From positions 248,001-312,000 of the forward strand of contig NZ_JAGGMI010000003.1 of NCBI RefSeq assembly GCF_017875235.1: DNA of 64,000 nt. The letters are read 5' to 3'. This document shows positions 44,407-53,094 of this stretch, one piece after another. The notes under the pieces are model-generated. The model searched no databases, was not told where the DNA came from, and worked only from the letters and a program-made list of their open reading frames with translations. The first letter of the stretch is position 1. Each line of letters opens with the position of its first letter. This stretch comes from Asticcacaulis solisilvae. GTDB lineage: Bacteria > Pseudomonadota > Alphaproteobacteria > Caulobacterales > Caulobacteraceae. The position numbers and the translations under genes are program-made.

Positions 44407-45288
44407 ATGGACGGGAACACAATAGACGGGTCGAGCACAGTGCAACCTGATTTGTCCGAAGCGCTCCAGCGGGCTATCAGACGCGGTCCTACCGTAATAG
44501 ATGCACACCTTCGTACACTGCAGCGTGACATATTGATCGGGGAAACCCGGACAACCGCCCATTGCTACTGCCTCCCTGTGGACGGAAACGGGCGTGTTCG
44601 TGTTAATCCTCTTGCGGATTTTCTCTACGAAAGGATCGTTGACTATTCAATTCCACGCCGAACGGTTGAGGAGGCAACCCGACAATTGCAAGAGACAGGC
44701 TCTACGGCCGGCCTAATGAAACTTCAGGCACGAGCTAGAGGTCTGTTCACTCACTTGGCCAAGTCCGGCGAGGGCGGAGAACTTTTATTGTTTGCCATGG
44801 CGGAGGCTGTCTTTGGCTTAGCACAAATCCTCTGCAAAATGACCTTGAAGACGTCTCCGCATGTTCACTACCATGGAGCAGATGGCGTCTACGCCGACGT
44901 TCGAACCGATGGCGGACTCAACGTATACTGGGCGGAGTCAAAAATATTCGGCGATCCCGTCGCGGCAATTCGCGAATGTCTCAATTCTTTGGCCCCCTTT
45001 TTGGTCGAGCCCGATGGCACACACGCCAAACGTGAACAGGACATATTGCTGATAAATGAGTTCGCAAATTTTTCTAACGCAGATCTAGTCATAGGCCTTA
45101 AGCAATTTTTTGACCGCGATACACCGGCATCACTTCAATTGCAGCACAGAGGCTTCGCTCTCGTCGGCTTCGATAGCCTGGCCTACGGCACCGACGGCGT
45201 TGAGCAAACTATGGATGCAATTGAAGCTGCTTTGAAAATAGAACTCCCAAGTTGGCAGAACAATATTGCAACTGACCCAGCCCCCTGA
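44407..45288 (+). CDS. DUF1837 / HamA-like nuclease, 3' end replaced by IS sequence
   Basis: This 293-aa protein matches DUF1837, the domain of HamA (Hachiman) and AbpA anti-phage effectors. It has '[17 protein letters not shown]' with E125, '[12 protein letters not shown]' with D159, and '[13 protein letters not shown]' with E177 and K179, a PD-(D/E)xK-type nuclease core. The last five codons and the stop (45273-45288) lie inside the left end of the IS3 element, so the original C-terminus is lost, though the core is whole. HamA normally pairs with the helicase HamB, which would restrain it; none is seen. The partner upstream is a DUF3223 protein instead. Confidence 0.82.
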   Translation: MDGNTIDGSSTVQPDLSEALQRAIRRGPTVIDAHLRTLQRDILIGETRTTAHCYCLPVDGNGRVRVNPLADFLYERIVDYSIPRRTVEEATRQLQETGSTAGLMKLQARARGLFTHLAKSGEGGELLLFAMAEAVFGLAQILCKMTLKTSPHVHYHGADGVYADVRTDGGLNVYWAESKIFGDPVAAIRECLNSLAPFLVEPDGTHAKREQDILLINEFANFSNADLVIGLKQFFDRDTPASLQLQHRGFALVGFDSLAYGTDGVEQTMDAIEAALKIELPSWQNNIATDPAP

Positions 45289-45333
45289 ATTCCGGCCAGC
45301 AATTTGCAGAGTCGTCGATGAAGAGGATGGCCA

Positions 45334-45600
45334 ATGCGCAAGAGCCGCTTTACGGAACAGCAGATCATATCGATGATCAGGGAACACGACGCCGGAGTTT
45401 CGGCGGCGGATTTGTGCCGCCGGCATGGTTTGTCGGAGGCGACATTTTACAAATACAAAGCCAAATTCGGCGGCATGACGGTGTCCGATGCGCAGAAGCT
45501 TCGAACCCTGGAGCAGGAAAACGGTCGGCTGAAGCGCTTGCTCGCCGAGGCGATGCTGGACAATGCTGCGCTGAAGGACCTGGCGACAAAAAACTACTGA
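45334..45600 (+). CDS. IS3-family transposase OrfA (helix-turn-helix)
   Basis: This 88-aa DNA-binding subunit has '[17 protein letters not shown]' and the HTH '[20 protein letters not shown]', followed by a leucine-zipper-like region ('[20 protein letters not shown]'). It ends just after the slippery site and supplies the N-terminus of the OrfAB fusion transposase. Confidence 0.95.
   Translation: MRKSRFTEQQIISMIREHDAGVSAADLCRRHGLSEATFYKYKAKFGGMTVSDAQKLRTLEQENGRLKRLLAEAMLDNAALKDLATKNY
45588..45594 (+). promoter_or_regulatory. Programmed -1 frameshift site A AAA AAC
   Basis: The heptamer is in the correct register for OrfA (A-AAA-AAC, codons Lys-Asn). The OrfA stop follows 3 codons later (TGA 45598-45600), and OrfB continues in the -1 frame from CTA at 45594. 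This is the canonical IS3 arrangement. Confidence 0.9.
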
Positions 45601-46514
45601 CGCCCGATGTGAAGCGACGGGCCGTACAGTCGATCATGACTGAGCATGGCTTGAGCGAACGTCGGGCGTGTCGCCTGGCTGAACTGGACCGGTCAACGTT
45701 TCAGTACGAGAAGCAAGTTGGCGGTGACGACACCCTGCGCACGCGCTTGCGTGAACTGGCCGGTGAACGCCGTCGGTTTGGCTATCGGCGCCTTGGCATC
45801 CTGTTGGCCCGCGAGGGCTTGGGCGCCAACCACAAGAAACTCTACCGGATCTATGCGGAGGAGAAGCTTGCCGTCCGCCGCCGTAGGGGCCGCAAGCGTG
45901 CGCTGGGAACGCGCCGTCCTATGACGTTACCGACAAGGCCGAATGAGCGCTGGAGCCTCGACTTCGTCTCTGACGCCTTGACCAACGGCCGACGGTTCCG
46001 CGTCTTGTGCGTGGTCGACGACTACAGCCGCGAGGCCTTGGCTACGCTGCCGGAGTTCTCGATCTCGGGCCTGCGGCTGGCTCGTGAACTCGATCGGCTT
46101 ATCGCCGCTCGCGGCCGGCCGAAAACCATCGTCTCCGACAACGGCACCGAGATGACCAGCCATGCCGTCTTCAAATGGGCCCAGGATCGCCGCGTCGAAT
46201 GGCACTACATCGCCCCTGGCAAACCCACCCAGAACGCCTTCATTGAAAGCTTCAACGGCCGCCTGCGGGACGAATGCCTCAACGAGCATCTGTTCGACAG
46301 GCTCTGCGAGGCCCGCCAGATTATCGAGGCCTGGCGTATCGACTACAATCTCAACCGGCCGCACACTTCGCTCGGCGGGCTGGCGCCGAGCCAGTTTGCT
46401 CAAAAATACCACCCACGACGGCCCGCTGCGCTTGAGCTCCGCAAGGGCTCCGCTCCGCGGGCCTTGACCCCGAACCAACAAACAGAAAGAAAGGCGAACG
46501 GACTCTCAGAATGA
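45594..46514 (+). CDS. IS3-family transposase OrfB (DDE integrase domain)
   Basis: The frame is entered by -1 slippage and gives about 306 aa. It has an HTH_21-type region ('[18 protein letters not shown]', '[20 protein letters not shown]') and the rve integrase core. The DDE residues are the D in '[10 protein letters not shown]', the D in 'IVSDNGTEM', and the E in '[19 protein letters not shown]'. '[18 protein letters not shown]' is the typical end. No internal stop or frameshift is seen, so the IS is probably still active. Confidence 0.95.
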   Translation, partial: LLTPDVKRRAVQSIMTEHGLSERRACRLAELDRSTFQYEKQVGGDDTLRTRLRELAGERRRFGYRRLGILLAREGLGANHKKLYRIYAEEKLAVRRRRGRKRALGTRRPMTLPTRPNERWSLDFVSDALTNGRRFRVLCVVDDYSREALATLPEFSISGLRLARELDRLIAARGRPKTIVSDNGTEMTSHAVFKWAQDRRVEWHYIAPGKPTQNAFIESFNGRLRDECLNEHLFDRLCEARQIIEAWRIDYNLNRPHTSLGGLAPSQFAQKYHPRRPAALELRKGSAPRALTPNQQTERKANGLSE

Positions 46515-46791
46515 ACGGCCCGGATCAAGGGGCTGGGTCACCATTTCAACAACAACTTTGCAGGGCAGGCGCGTAAGCGATGAGAGAACTGACCCAGTGG
46601 GAATTTGACATCTATACGCGCTCAGACTTTCCCAAGTTCTCGGTGGCGTAGACAGGCCGTTCGCCAGGAGCAATCAGCCCGACAGAAATAAGCCTCGGTC
46701 CCTTGAAACATTTTGATTGAACTTGGAGGTCTTAAAGTAATCTATAGTCTGCGAATCGTCCAAGGAGAGCGCCATTACTTCCATAACAACC

Positions 46792-48660
46792 ATGTCTGCC
46801 AGCCAGTTTGCGACAGGTTTCGCGTTAAGGCCAAATCTAGTGGCGTGGTTCCTCGGCGCCGGCGCGTCCGCAGCGTCCGGAATTCCCACCGGCTACGCAA
46901 TGATCCGCGACTTCAAAGCTCAAATTTTTTGCCGCGAGACCAACCTATCCAAACGGGAAATCGATACCGCTGATCCGATCTGGATCGAGCGGATTGACAA
47001 TTTCTTTCGGCAAACTTCGCTGTTGCCTCCAGACGGCGATCCGACGGAATATGCCGCTGCATTCGAAGCCGTCTATCCCCAGCCCCGCCATCGCCGACAG
47101 TATATCGCCGACGCGATCGCAAAAGGTACACCGTGTTTTGGACACAAGGTGCTTGCGAGCCTGATGGCAGGAGGCAAGGTCAACTGCGTTTTCACTACTA
47201 ATTTCGATCCTCTTATAGAGGACTCGACTGTTGCAGCGAACACAATACTCCCTATCGCGGCTCAAAGACGGCCCACCGTGGCAGCAATCGATTCTGCGGA
47301 CCGAGCGCTTCGCTGCCTAGATGAATCCGACTGGCCTTTGATCGCGAAGCTTCATGGGGATTATCAGTCGATTGCGATAAAAAATACTGGGTCGGAGTTA
47401 GAACTGCAGGATGCCCGCATGCGGCATGTGCTTATTGAGGCCGGTAAGCGATTTGGCATGCTGTTTGTCGGGTATAGTGGACGGGACAGTTCGATCCTAG
47501 ATGCCCTGAACGACGTTCTGACCGCCCCGTCGCCTTTCCCAAATGGGCTGTATTGGGTGGCTCCGTCAGCGAGCCGCCTACTTCCGGCTGTCACCGAATT
47601 CCTAGGTCGAGCCAAAGCTGCAGGGGTCGACGCGGCGGTGATCGAATGCACGACCTTCGACGAGTTGGGAGCGGAAATTGTCAAGACGACTGATTTACCG
47701 CAGGCTCTGTTTGATCGCGTTATGGAAGGAAGATCAACGCCGAGACTCGTGCCAGTTCAAATCCCGGATGCAAAAGCCCGGGCTTTCCCCGTGCTACGGT
47801 ATTCGGCAATTTTACTCCAATCAATGCCGATAGCGGCGAGAAAAATAAAGCTGAGCCAATCAACGACATCGGCGGAGGTGCGCGAAATCTTCAAAGCAAA
47901 GAGATGTCGAGCGGCAGCGGCCGCGTTAGGACGGGAGCTTGCCGTGTTCGGGCGGGACCAGGAAATTCTGGAGGCATTGGCTCCGCTCGGCCCGTCGCTA
48001 GCTGGAACGATCGGACTCGATCCCGCTATCGATAGCTGGGCCCTAGGATTGCTTTATGATACACTCGTGCGATCTCTGGCCAGGCAGCGCCCTCTCATCC
48101 CGCGTTACAGGCGCTCAGGCCATTCGCTCGTCGTCGCCACACCGCGCGACGGCGATGATCCCCAGCAAACAAAACGGCGGCAACAAGCCTTATCGCGACT
48201 GCGTGACGCCTACGGAACCGACCTCTTCGGTACTGTCCCCAAACTAAACGTCCCGTTTCAGGAGGGTGTCCTCCTCAAACTGGAACAGGTTGACAGCAAT
48301 TGGTGGTGTGGCTTTGAGCCCTATACTTTCGTAGAACTACCACGACAAGACGCTTTACCAATTCAGCCCCCGGAAGCTCTCTCTTCGGATGACACACTGG
48401 CTATTATGGAGATGCAACCCGGCCGCCGGAGTGATCCCGCAGGTGACTGGCGCCGCGAACGCTGGGCGCCGCGGTACAACAGGGATTGGGCTAACATTAT
48501 TGGCGCCTGGGCCCAACTTCTTACTGAAGTGGAAGGCTCGACACGAAGCGCCTTTGGCATTGAGGATGGCACGGGCGTTGATGCCTTATTCAAAGTCTCA
48601 ACTGTCACTGGGTTTAGTCGTCCGTCGCATCATCATGCCTACTTCGACAGGAGCAAATGA
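46792..48660 (+). CDS. Sir2-APAZ effector of a short-Argonaute (SPARSA) system
   Basis: This 622-aa protein has an N-terminal Sir2 domain: GAGAS (22-26), 'CVFTTNFDPLIE' with N137, 'IAKLHGDYQ' with H188, and 'MLFVGYSGRD' (GYS 227-229). A C-terminal APAZ region follows (about 320-620), the MID/N-terminal-like module found with short Argonautes. In characterised SPARSA systems, guide-directed detection of invader nucleic acid by the Argonaute activates the Sir2 NADase, depleting NAD+ and aborting infection. It overlaps the pAgo gene by 4 bp. Catalytic Asn and His are present, so it looks functional. Confidence 0.93.
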   Translation: MSASQFATGFALRPNLVAWFLGAGASAASGIPTGYAMIRDFKAQIFCRETNLSKREIDTADPIWIERIDNFFRQTSLLPPDGDPTEYAAAFEAVYPQPRHRRQYIADAIAKGTPCFGHKVLASLMAGGKVNCVFTTNFDPLIEDSTVAANTILPIAAQRRPTVAAIDSADRALRCLDESDWPLIAKLHGDYQSIAIKNTGSELELQDARMRHVLIEAGKRFGMLFVGYSGRDSSILDALNDVLTAPSPFPNGLYWVAPSASRLLPAVTEFLGRAKAAGVDAAVIECTTFDELGAEIVKTTDLPQALFDRVMEGRSTPRLVPVQIPDAKARAFPVLRYSAILLQSMPIAARKIKLSQSTTSAEVREIFKAKRCRAAAAALGRELAVFGRDQEILEALAPLGPSLAGTIGLDPAIDSWALGLLYDTLVRSLARQRPLIPRYRRSGHSLVVATPRDGDDPQQTKRRQQALSRLRDAYGTDLFGTVPKLNVPFQEGVLLKLEQVDSNWWCGFEPYTFVELPRQDALPIQPPEALSSDDTLAIMEMQPGRRSDPAGDWRRERWAPRYNRDWANIIGAWAQLLTEVEGSTRSAFGIEDGTGVDALFKVSTVTGFSRPSHHHAYFDRSK

Positions 48661-50108
48661 TGGCAAATGCGGTCCTTACAGAGCTGCCGCCATTCACGCT
48701 TTTGGATGAGCCTCACCTTTCGTTTTCGCCAATCGACGCCACTCAAGTCGATGTCCATCCGCTACGCGGGCTCGTGAACTATGGGCCATACTCGAAGGCA
48801 TCGTTCAGCGGCTATACTTCCCGCGTGCGGATAGCAACTGTGGGTCCGGAAAGCGCTTTCCATCGTCGCGGCGATCTGATGAAGCTCCTCCGCAACGTCC
48901 ATCAGGCTTCCGACCGATCTGAATACGTTCCCGAATATCCCGGATTCGAGCGCCTTTTCCGAGTTGCGCTTGAGGCCGCGCCTCCCGCCGCGCACATCAA
49001 ATGGCCTGAAGGACTGGACCAGCTGCCTGGCGACGGCGATGGGCAGCATCGCCTTTACCTAGCCATGGATGCTGCATTGCGTCGGCTCGATGCCGTGCGG
49101 AACGAATTCGACGTAGCGCTGGTTCACTTTCCAGATAGCTGGAACGTGGCGACACGTGGAAAATCGTTTGACGCGCACGACATGCTGAAGGCCTTGGGCG
49201 CCAAGTATAATATACCGACGCAGGTCCTGAACGATCGAGTCTTCACATTTAGCTACAAGGCTTCGCTCGCGTGGCGCCTTTCGACCGCTTTGTATGTAAA
49301 GGCTGCGGGCACACCGTGGAAGCTGGCACCGTTGAAAGGGGTACCTACGGATACCGCCTACATTGGTCTGGCCTACGCTCTCCGTGGCGACCAACAGGAC
49401 GCACATTATGTAACCTGCTGCTCACAAGTCTTCGACATGGACGGAGGCGGCATGCAGTTCGTCGCTTTCGAGGCTCGGGATCCAGTAGCCGACGTCACCG
49501 AAGCCCGGAGAAACCCGTTCCTTAGCCGCGACGATATGCGAGCGGTCCTAGCTCGCAGTCTGGAACTCTATCAGGGACGCAACGGCGGTGAATTGCCGAA
49601 ACGTATGGTGATTCACAAGACGACGGCCTTCAAGGAGAGCGAGATCGAAGGCGCGTTCGATGCCCTCGCTGGTGTAGCAGAAATTGAGTGTGTTGAGGTC
49701 AGCTCGGCATCTTGCTGGCGCGGCGTATGGCTCATCAAGTCAGGCGTCCAGAAGCCGCCGTCAAAGCCGTCGGGATATCCCGTTCCGCGCGGAACGATGG
49801 TGGTCCGAACAGGAAATTCTGCCCTGGTATGGGTGGCAGGTAATGCACCTGACGTCTCGACTAAGGGCGATTACTATCAGGGCAAGAAGAGCATCCCACG
49901 TCCTCTGCAGCTAATTCGGCACGCCGGGAGTGGGCCGCTTGAACTGATCGCTCATGAAGCTCTGGCACTTACGAAGATGGATTGGAACAACGACGCGCTC
50001 TACGACCCCGTGCCAGTCAGCATCCGTTATTCCCAGAAACTTGCCCGTACGATCGCGAATGTCCCGGACCTGCCACGAAATGTCTATCCGTATCGCCTGT
50101 TCATGTGA
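48657..50108 (+). CDS. Short prokaryotic Argonaute (MID-PIWI)
   Basis: This 483-aa protein has the length and order of a short pAgo: a MID domain (about 150-270, 'FDVALVHFPDSW', 'LGAKYNIPTQVLNDRVF') and a PIWI domain (about 270-480, 'AYIGLAYALRGD', 'PKRMVIHKTTAFKESEI', 'QLIRHAGSGPLELIAHEALA'). N and PAZ domains are absent, as expected. The DEDX tetrad of slicing Argonautes is not recognisable, fitting an inactive PIWI that only binds guide and target. It is translationally coupled to the Sir2-APAZ gene, with which it should form a heterodimer. Confidence 0.92.
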   Translation: MMANAVLTELPPFTLLDEPHLSFSPIDATQVDVHPLRGLVNYGPYSKASFSGYTSRVRIATVGPESAFHRRGDLMKLLRNVHQASDRSEYVPEYPGFERLFRVALEAAPPAAHIKWPEGLDQLPGDGDGQHRLYLAMDAALRRLDAVRNEFDVALVHFPDSWNVATRGKSFDAHDMLKALGAKYNIPTQVLNDRVFTFSYKASLAWRLSTALYVKAAGTPWKLAPLKGVPTDTAYIGLAYALRGDQQDAHYVTCCSQVFDMDGGGMQFVAFEARDPVADVTEARRNPFLSRDDMRAVLARSLELYQGRNGGELPKRMVIHKTTAFKESEIEGAFDALAGVAEIECVEVSSASCWRGVWLIKSGVQKPPSKPSGYPVPRGTMVVRTGNSALVWVAGNAPDVSTKGDYYQGKKSIPRPLQLIRHAGSGPLELIAHEALALTKMDWNNDALYDPVPVSIRYSQKLARTIANVPDLPRNVYPYRLFM

Positions 50109-50233
50109 CTTCGCCTGCGCACAGCTCTGAAGTATAGAGAGCAGGGCAACAGTTATTGCATTTTCCCTATGATTTGTACTGCCTCGGTTTTATACGGACC
50201 TGGAGGCCGCGTTAAAAAGGCCCGTTGCTACGA

Positions 50234-50440
50234 TTAACCCTCTTCAGCAATTTCTATTCCCATCACAAATAAATGAATTTCGGTCGGATGGTTGCCAACG
50301 ATTTGATCGGGCCTGAGGTCATAATGAGGCTCGAAGCAGACTTGGAGCCCGGGCAAAAAGCGTGACATTTCGGTCCTCGGATCAAGCTCGAGAATAGGTA
50401 TTCGATAATTGAACCGACAAAATTCTCGAATAGCCGACAA
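50234..50440 (-). CDS. Possible small hypothetical protein or gene fragment
   Basis: This is a 68-codon frame with a TTG start and protein-like composition ('RFLPGLQVCFEPHYDLRPDQ', 'NHPTEIHLFVMGIEIAEEG'). It lacks an ATG and a clear ribosome site near its start; an internal ATG would leave 44 residues. It may be the remnant of a larger gene, since a stop lies just upstream in frame. The surrounding 400 bp (50109-50511) hold nothing else recognised. Confidence 0.3.
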   Translation of the reverse strand: MSAIREFCRFNYRIPILELDPRTEMSRFLPGLQVCFEPHYDLRPDQIVGNHPTEIHLFVMGIEIAEEG

Positions 50441-50511
50441 TCGGAGAAGCTACGAATTTCCCATAATTATTAATGTAAGCAATGGGTTACAAATGGGCGG
50501 GCCGCTGCCGC

Positions 50512-50751
50512 TCACGCGGGGAGGGGACTACTATAGCCACGACGCTCTTTCTGAAGCTTAAGCTTCCCGGCAAATTCAGCCGCCGCGGCGTCGCTTGAGA
50601 GCCAGTGCTGCTTGGATTGACCATTGGTTCCAATACGACCCCAGTGGCGCGTCACAGAAACATCGCCAAACAAACCCTGCTGGACATCAAGCTCGTAAAA
50701 TCGCGCCATGTTGCGCGCTTGGTCAATCCGTCGCAAGAAAATGGTCGCCAT
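50512..50751 (-). CDS. WGR-domain protein (stand-alone)
   Basis: This 79-aa protein is essentially one WGR domain: 'FYELDVQQGLFGDVSVTRHW' then W37-G-R-I-G, followed by 'SDAAAAEFAGKLKLQKERRGY'. WGR domains bind DNA ends or other nucleic acid in PARPs and MolR-type proteins. Stand-alone versions are common in alphaproteobacteria and have no assigned task. ATG 50751 follows AAGGATT. Its location beside the Argonaute operon may be coincidental. Confidence 0.85.
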   Translation of the reverse strand: MATIFLRRIDQARNMARFYELDVQQGLFGDVSVTRHWGRIGTNGQSKQHWLSSDAAAAEFAGKLKLQKERRGYSSPLPA

Positions 50752-51128
50752 CGCTGAATCCTTAGTGAATACAATGAGGTAACCTAACATGCTTCGACGA
50801 TTTCCCATAACAAAATTGGTGCGAAATTTTCCGCGCATAATTAGTATTATGGGAAATATGTTTTATAATTCAATGTAATAGCCAATCTTCGATGCAATTT
50901 CAAGGCCTAGCCAAATCGCGTGTAATTATCCTCCACATTTTGCGTGGAAATGTGATTATAAATCGATGTTCGTTTACCCGGACCATTTGGCTGACGAAAT
51001 GGCAAAGAAGGTCGCCGCCACCAAGTTAAGGCGTGGGTACGTTCGGCTAGGGCCCTCCCCTCAAGTGGCGAATTAACATCTGCCTAACGCATTACGTCGA
51101 TCCGGTGCTCGCGGAGTGTTGACTCAAT
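50752..51128. other. A+T-rich intergenic region between WGR and ars genes
   Basis: About 380 bp contain no gene with protein-like features. The first half is clearly A+T-rich, and the second half returns to backbone-like composition. It must hold the promoters of the divergent WGR and arsR genes. No tRNA end or att duplicate of the 42460 sequence was noticed here. Confidence 0.4.
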
Positions 51129-51160
51129 ATCCATATATCATGTAAGCTTGATTTATGGAT
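51129..51160 (+). promoter_or_regulatory. arsR operator overlapping the start codon
   Basis: ATCCATATATCA (51129-51140) and TGATTTATGGAT (51149-51160) are inverted repeats with 11 of 12 positions paired, separated by 8 bp. The right arm contains the ATG at 51155. Arsenite release of ArsR from this site would switch on the whole operon. Confidence 0.78.
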
Positions 51161-51487
51161 AAGAAACACGCCCTCGAAGCCCTGGCCGCTCTCAGCCAAG
51201 ACACCCGTCTCGACGTCTTCCGCCTGCTGGTTCAGGTCGGTCCTGAAGGTATGCCCGCCGGCGAGATCGGCGAGCGCCTGGGCGTCAAGCAAAACACAAT
51301 GTCTGCCAATCTCCAGGTGTTGTCGCATGCCGGTCTGATCCGCGCCGAGCGCGAAGGCCGCAGCATCCGATACTTTTCGGACATGGATGGATTGAAGGGC
51401 CTGCTGAGCTACCTGCTGGAGGACTGCTGCGGTGGCGCGCCTGAGCTATGTCAGCCGATCATCTCCAAGCTGACGTGCGTGTGTTGA
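51155..51487 (+). CDS. arsR: Arsenic-responsive ArsR repressor
   Basis: This 110-aa winged-helix protein has 'LSQDTRLDVFRLLVQVGPEG' at the N-terminus and the recognition helix in 'KQNTMSANLQVLSHAGLI'. Cysteines cluster at the C-terminus ('DCCGGAPELC' and the final 'CVC'), consistent with the C-terminal As(III) sites of some ArsR types. The gene leads the arsenic operon and probably represses itself through the palindrome over its start. Confidence 0.94.
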   Translation: MDKKHALEALAALSQDTRLDVFRLLVQVGPEGMPAGEIGERLGVKQNTMSANLQVLSHAGLIRAEREGRSIRYFSDMDGLKGLLSYLLEDCCGGAPELCQPIISKLTCVC

Positions 51488-51494
51488 GGCGGAT

Positions 51495-52013
51495 ATGAAA
51501 AACGTCCTGTTCCTGTGCACGCATAATTCGGCCCGGTCGATCCTGTCGGAAGCGATTCTGAACGCCAAAGGCGGTGATCGTTACAAGGCCTATTCCGCCG
51601 GTAGCGCGCCGAAGACGGCGCCCAACCCAACTGGCTTGGCCCTCCTGGAAGAGCGAGGTCATCCCGTCGATCAACTGACCTCGAAGTCCTGGGACATGTT
51701 TGCCGAGCCCGACGCGCCCAAGATCGATGTCATCATCACCGTCTGCGACAACGCCAAGGGCGAGGTCTGCCCGATCTGGCCCGGCCATCCGGTGGCCGCT
51801 CATTGGGGTATTGAAGATCCATCCGCTGCATCCGATCCTGAAGCCCGCAAGGCGGGCTTTGCCGAAGCCTATCGGCAGTTGGAGGCTCGCATCGACGCGC
51901 TTCTGGCCCTACCAGTCGACTTGAGTGACATTGAACTAAAACAGGCCCTGAACAGGATCGGGGCTGAAGGTGAAGGCGCGACGGAGACAGCCAAAAAGGC
52001 TCTTTCCGCCTGA
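51495..52013 (+). CDS. arsC: Arsenate reductase, low-molecular-weight phosphatase type
   Basis: This 172-aa enzyme reduces arsenate to arsenite. The phosphatase-like P-loop CX5R is C8 to R14 ('FLCTHNSARS'), the general-acid Asp lies in 'HWGIEDPS', and 'ITVCDNAKGEVCPIWPG' holds further cysteines for the disulfide cascade. A C-terminal extension of about 35 residues is present. It lies 7 bp after arsR. Confidence 0.93.
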   Translation: MKNVLFLCTHNSARSILSEAILNAKGGDRYKAYSAGSAPKTAPNPTGLALLEERGHPVDQLTSKSWDMFAEPDAPKIDVIITVCDNAKGEVCPIWPGHPVAAHWGIEDPSAASDPEARKAGFAEAYRQLEARIDALLALPVDLSDIELKQALNRIGAEGEGATETAKKALSA

Positions 52014-52033
52014 CATAAAGATGGAGGGTGACT

Positions 52034-53086
52034 ATGCAGAAGCAGACACGACGTGGCCTGCTCACGACGGCGCTTGGCCTGATGGTCACCGCCGGTTCAG
52101 CGACGGCGCTGCCGGCGCCGCGGATCGTTCATGGCGCGGGCTCGACGTTCGCCTATCCCATCCTCGCGAAGTGGACCGATGCCTATAATTCCGCTGACTT
52201 CCCTGTCAATGGCGGCACGAAGATCGACTACCAGGGCGTAGGCTCCGGCGCTGGCATTGAACTGATCAAGGCGAGTAAGGTCGATTTCGGGGCGTCCGAC
52301 ATGCCGCTTTCCTCGGCCGAACTCAAGAAGTACGGCCTCGGCCAATTCCCGATCGTCATTGGTGGTGTGGTGCCGGTGTTTAATCTGCCGGGCGTTCCGC
52401 TCGGGGTCGTCAAACTCTCCGGTTCGGTGCTCGCCGATATTTATCTCGGCAAGATCACCAAATGGAACGACCCGGCCCTGAAGCGCTTGAATCCCGGCAT
52501 CGCGCTGCCGGACGCCGCCATCGTCGTCACTCACCGCTCCGACGGCTCGGGCACAACCTTCAACTGGGTGAACTTTCTGTCGAAATATAGCCCAGAATGG
52601 AAAGCCAAGGTCGGCGAAGGCACGAGCGTCAACTGGCCGGTGGGCACGGGCGGCAAAGGCAACGATGGCGTCGGGCAACTGGTCCAGCAGACCCCCTATG
52701 CCATCGGCTATGTCGAATACGCCTATTGTGCGCAGAAGAAGCTGACCTGGGGACTGGTTCAGAACCGCGCGGGCAATTTTATCAAGCCGAGCGTGGCGAC
52801 TTTCCAAAAGGCTGCCGACAGTGCGCAGTGGAAGCGCGAGCAAGACTTCTATCTGGTGCTGACGGACGCACCGGGCGCGGACGTCTATCCGATTACGGCC
52901 ACGACCTTTATTTTGTTGCCGAAGGCGCCGCGAAACAATTTTGCGGCCAACCGGGCGTTGCTCGATATGCTGACATGGGCCTTGGAGAACGGCCAACAAG
53001 CCGCGCTCAGCTTGGATTATGTTCCACTTCCCGACAAGCTAAAAATCCAGGTCGAAATCTACTGGACCACTGACATCAAACACTAA
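52034..53086 (+). CDS. PstS-family phosphate/arsenate-binding protein in the ars operon
   Basis: This 350-aa periplasmic binding protein has an N-terminal twin-arginine-like start ('TRRGLLTTALGLMVTAGS'). PstS signatures are 'GAGSTFAYPILAKW', 'YQGVGSGAGIELI', 'DFGASDMPLS' and 'VTHRSDGSGTTFNWVNFLS'. There are no pstC, pstA or pstB genes nearby. PstS-like genes recur in arsenic islands, where they may select phosphate over arsenate or signal arsenate; the role here is inferred. ATG 52034 lies after GGAGGG. Confidence 0.93.
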   Translation: MQKQTRRGLLTTALGLMVTAGSATALPAPRIVHGAGSTFAYPILAKWTDAYNSADFPVNGGTKIDYQGVGSGAGIELIKASKVDFGASDMPLSSAELKKYGLGQFPIVIGGVVPVFNLPGVPLGVVKLSGSVLADIYLGKITKWNDPALKRLNPGIALPDAAIVVTHRSDGSGTTFNWVNFLSKYSPEWKAKVGEGTSVNWPVGTGGKGNDGVGQLVQQTPYAIGYVEYAYCAQKKLTWGLVQNRAGNFIKPSVATFQKAADSAQWKREQDFYLVLTDAPGADVYPITATTFILLPKAPRNNFAANRALLDMLTWALENGQQAALSLDYVPLPDKLKIQVEIYWTTDIKH

Positions 53087-53094
53087 CGGGGCCA

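Larger units (their letters stand above)
45273..46540 (+). mobile_element. IS3-family insertion sequence (IS407-group-like)
   Basis: This 1268-bp element has terminal inverted repeats TGACCCAGCCCC (left, from 45273) and the complement ending GGGGCTGGGTCA (right, to 46540). It encodes OrfA and OrfB in the -1 arrangement. The flanks (GCAAC before, CCATT after) show no 3- or 4-bp target duplication, suggesting a deletion or rearrangement next to the element. Group assignment rests on OrfA similarity and the ends, from memory of the family. Confidence 0.92.

Noticed and set aside
46541-46640. Short frame ending 'FNNNFAGQARKR' after the IS, resembling the end of a DUF72 protein
   Set aside because: Only about a dozen residues outside the IS; too short to call a gene fragment.
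46700-46790. Sigma-70-like promoter boxes before the Sir2-APAZ gene
   Set aside because: TTGAAC and TATAGT are 20 bp apart, too long a spacing to support a promoter call.
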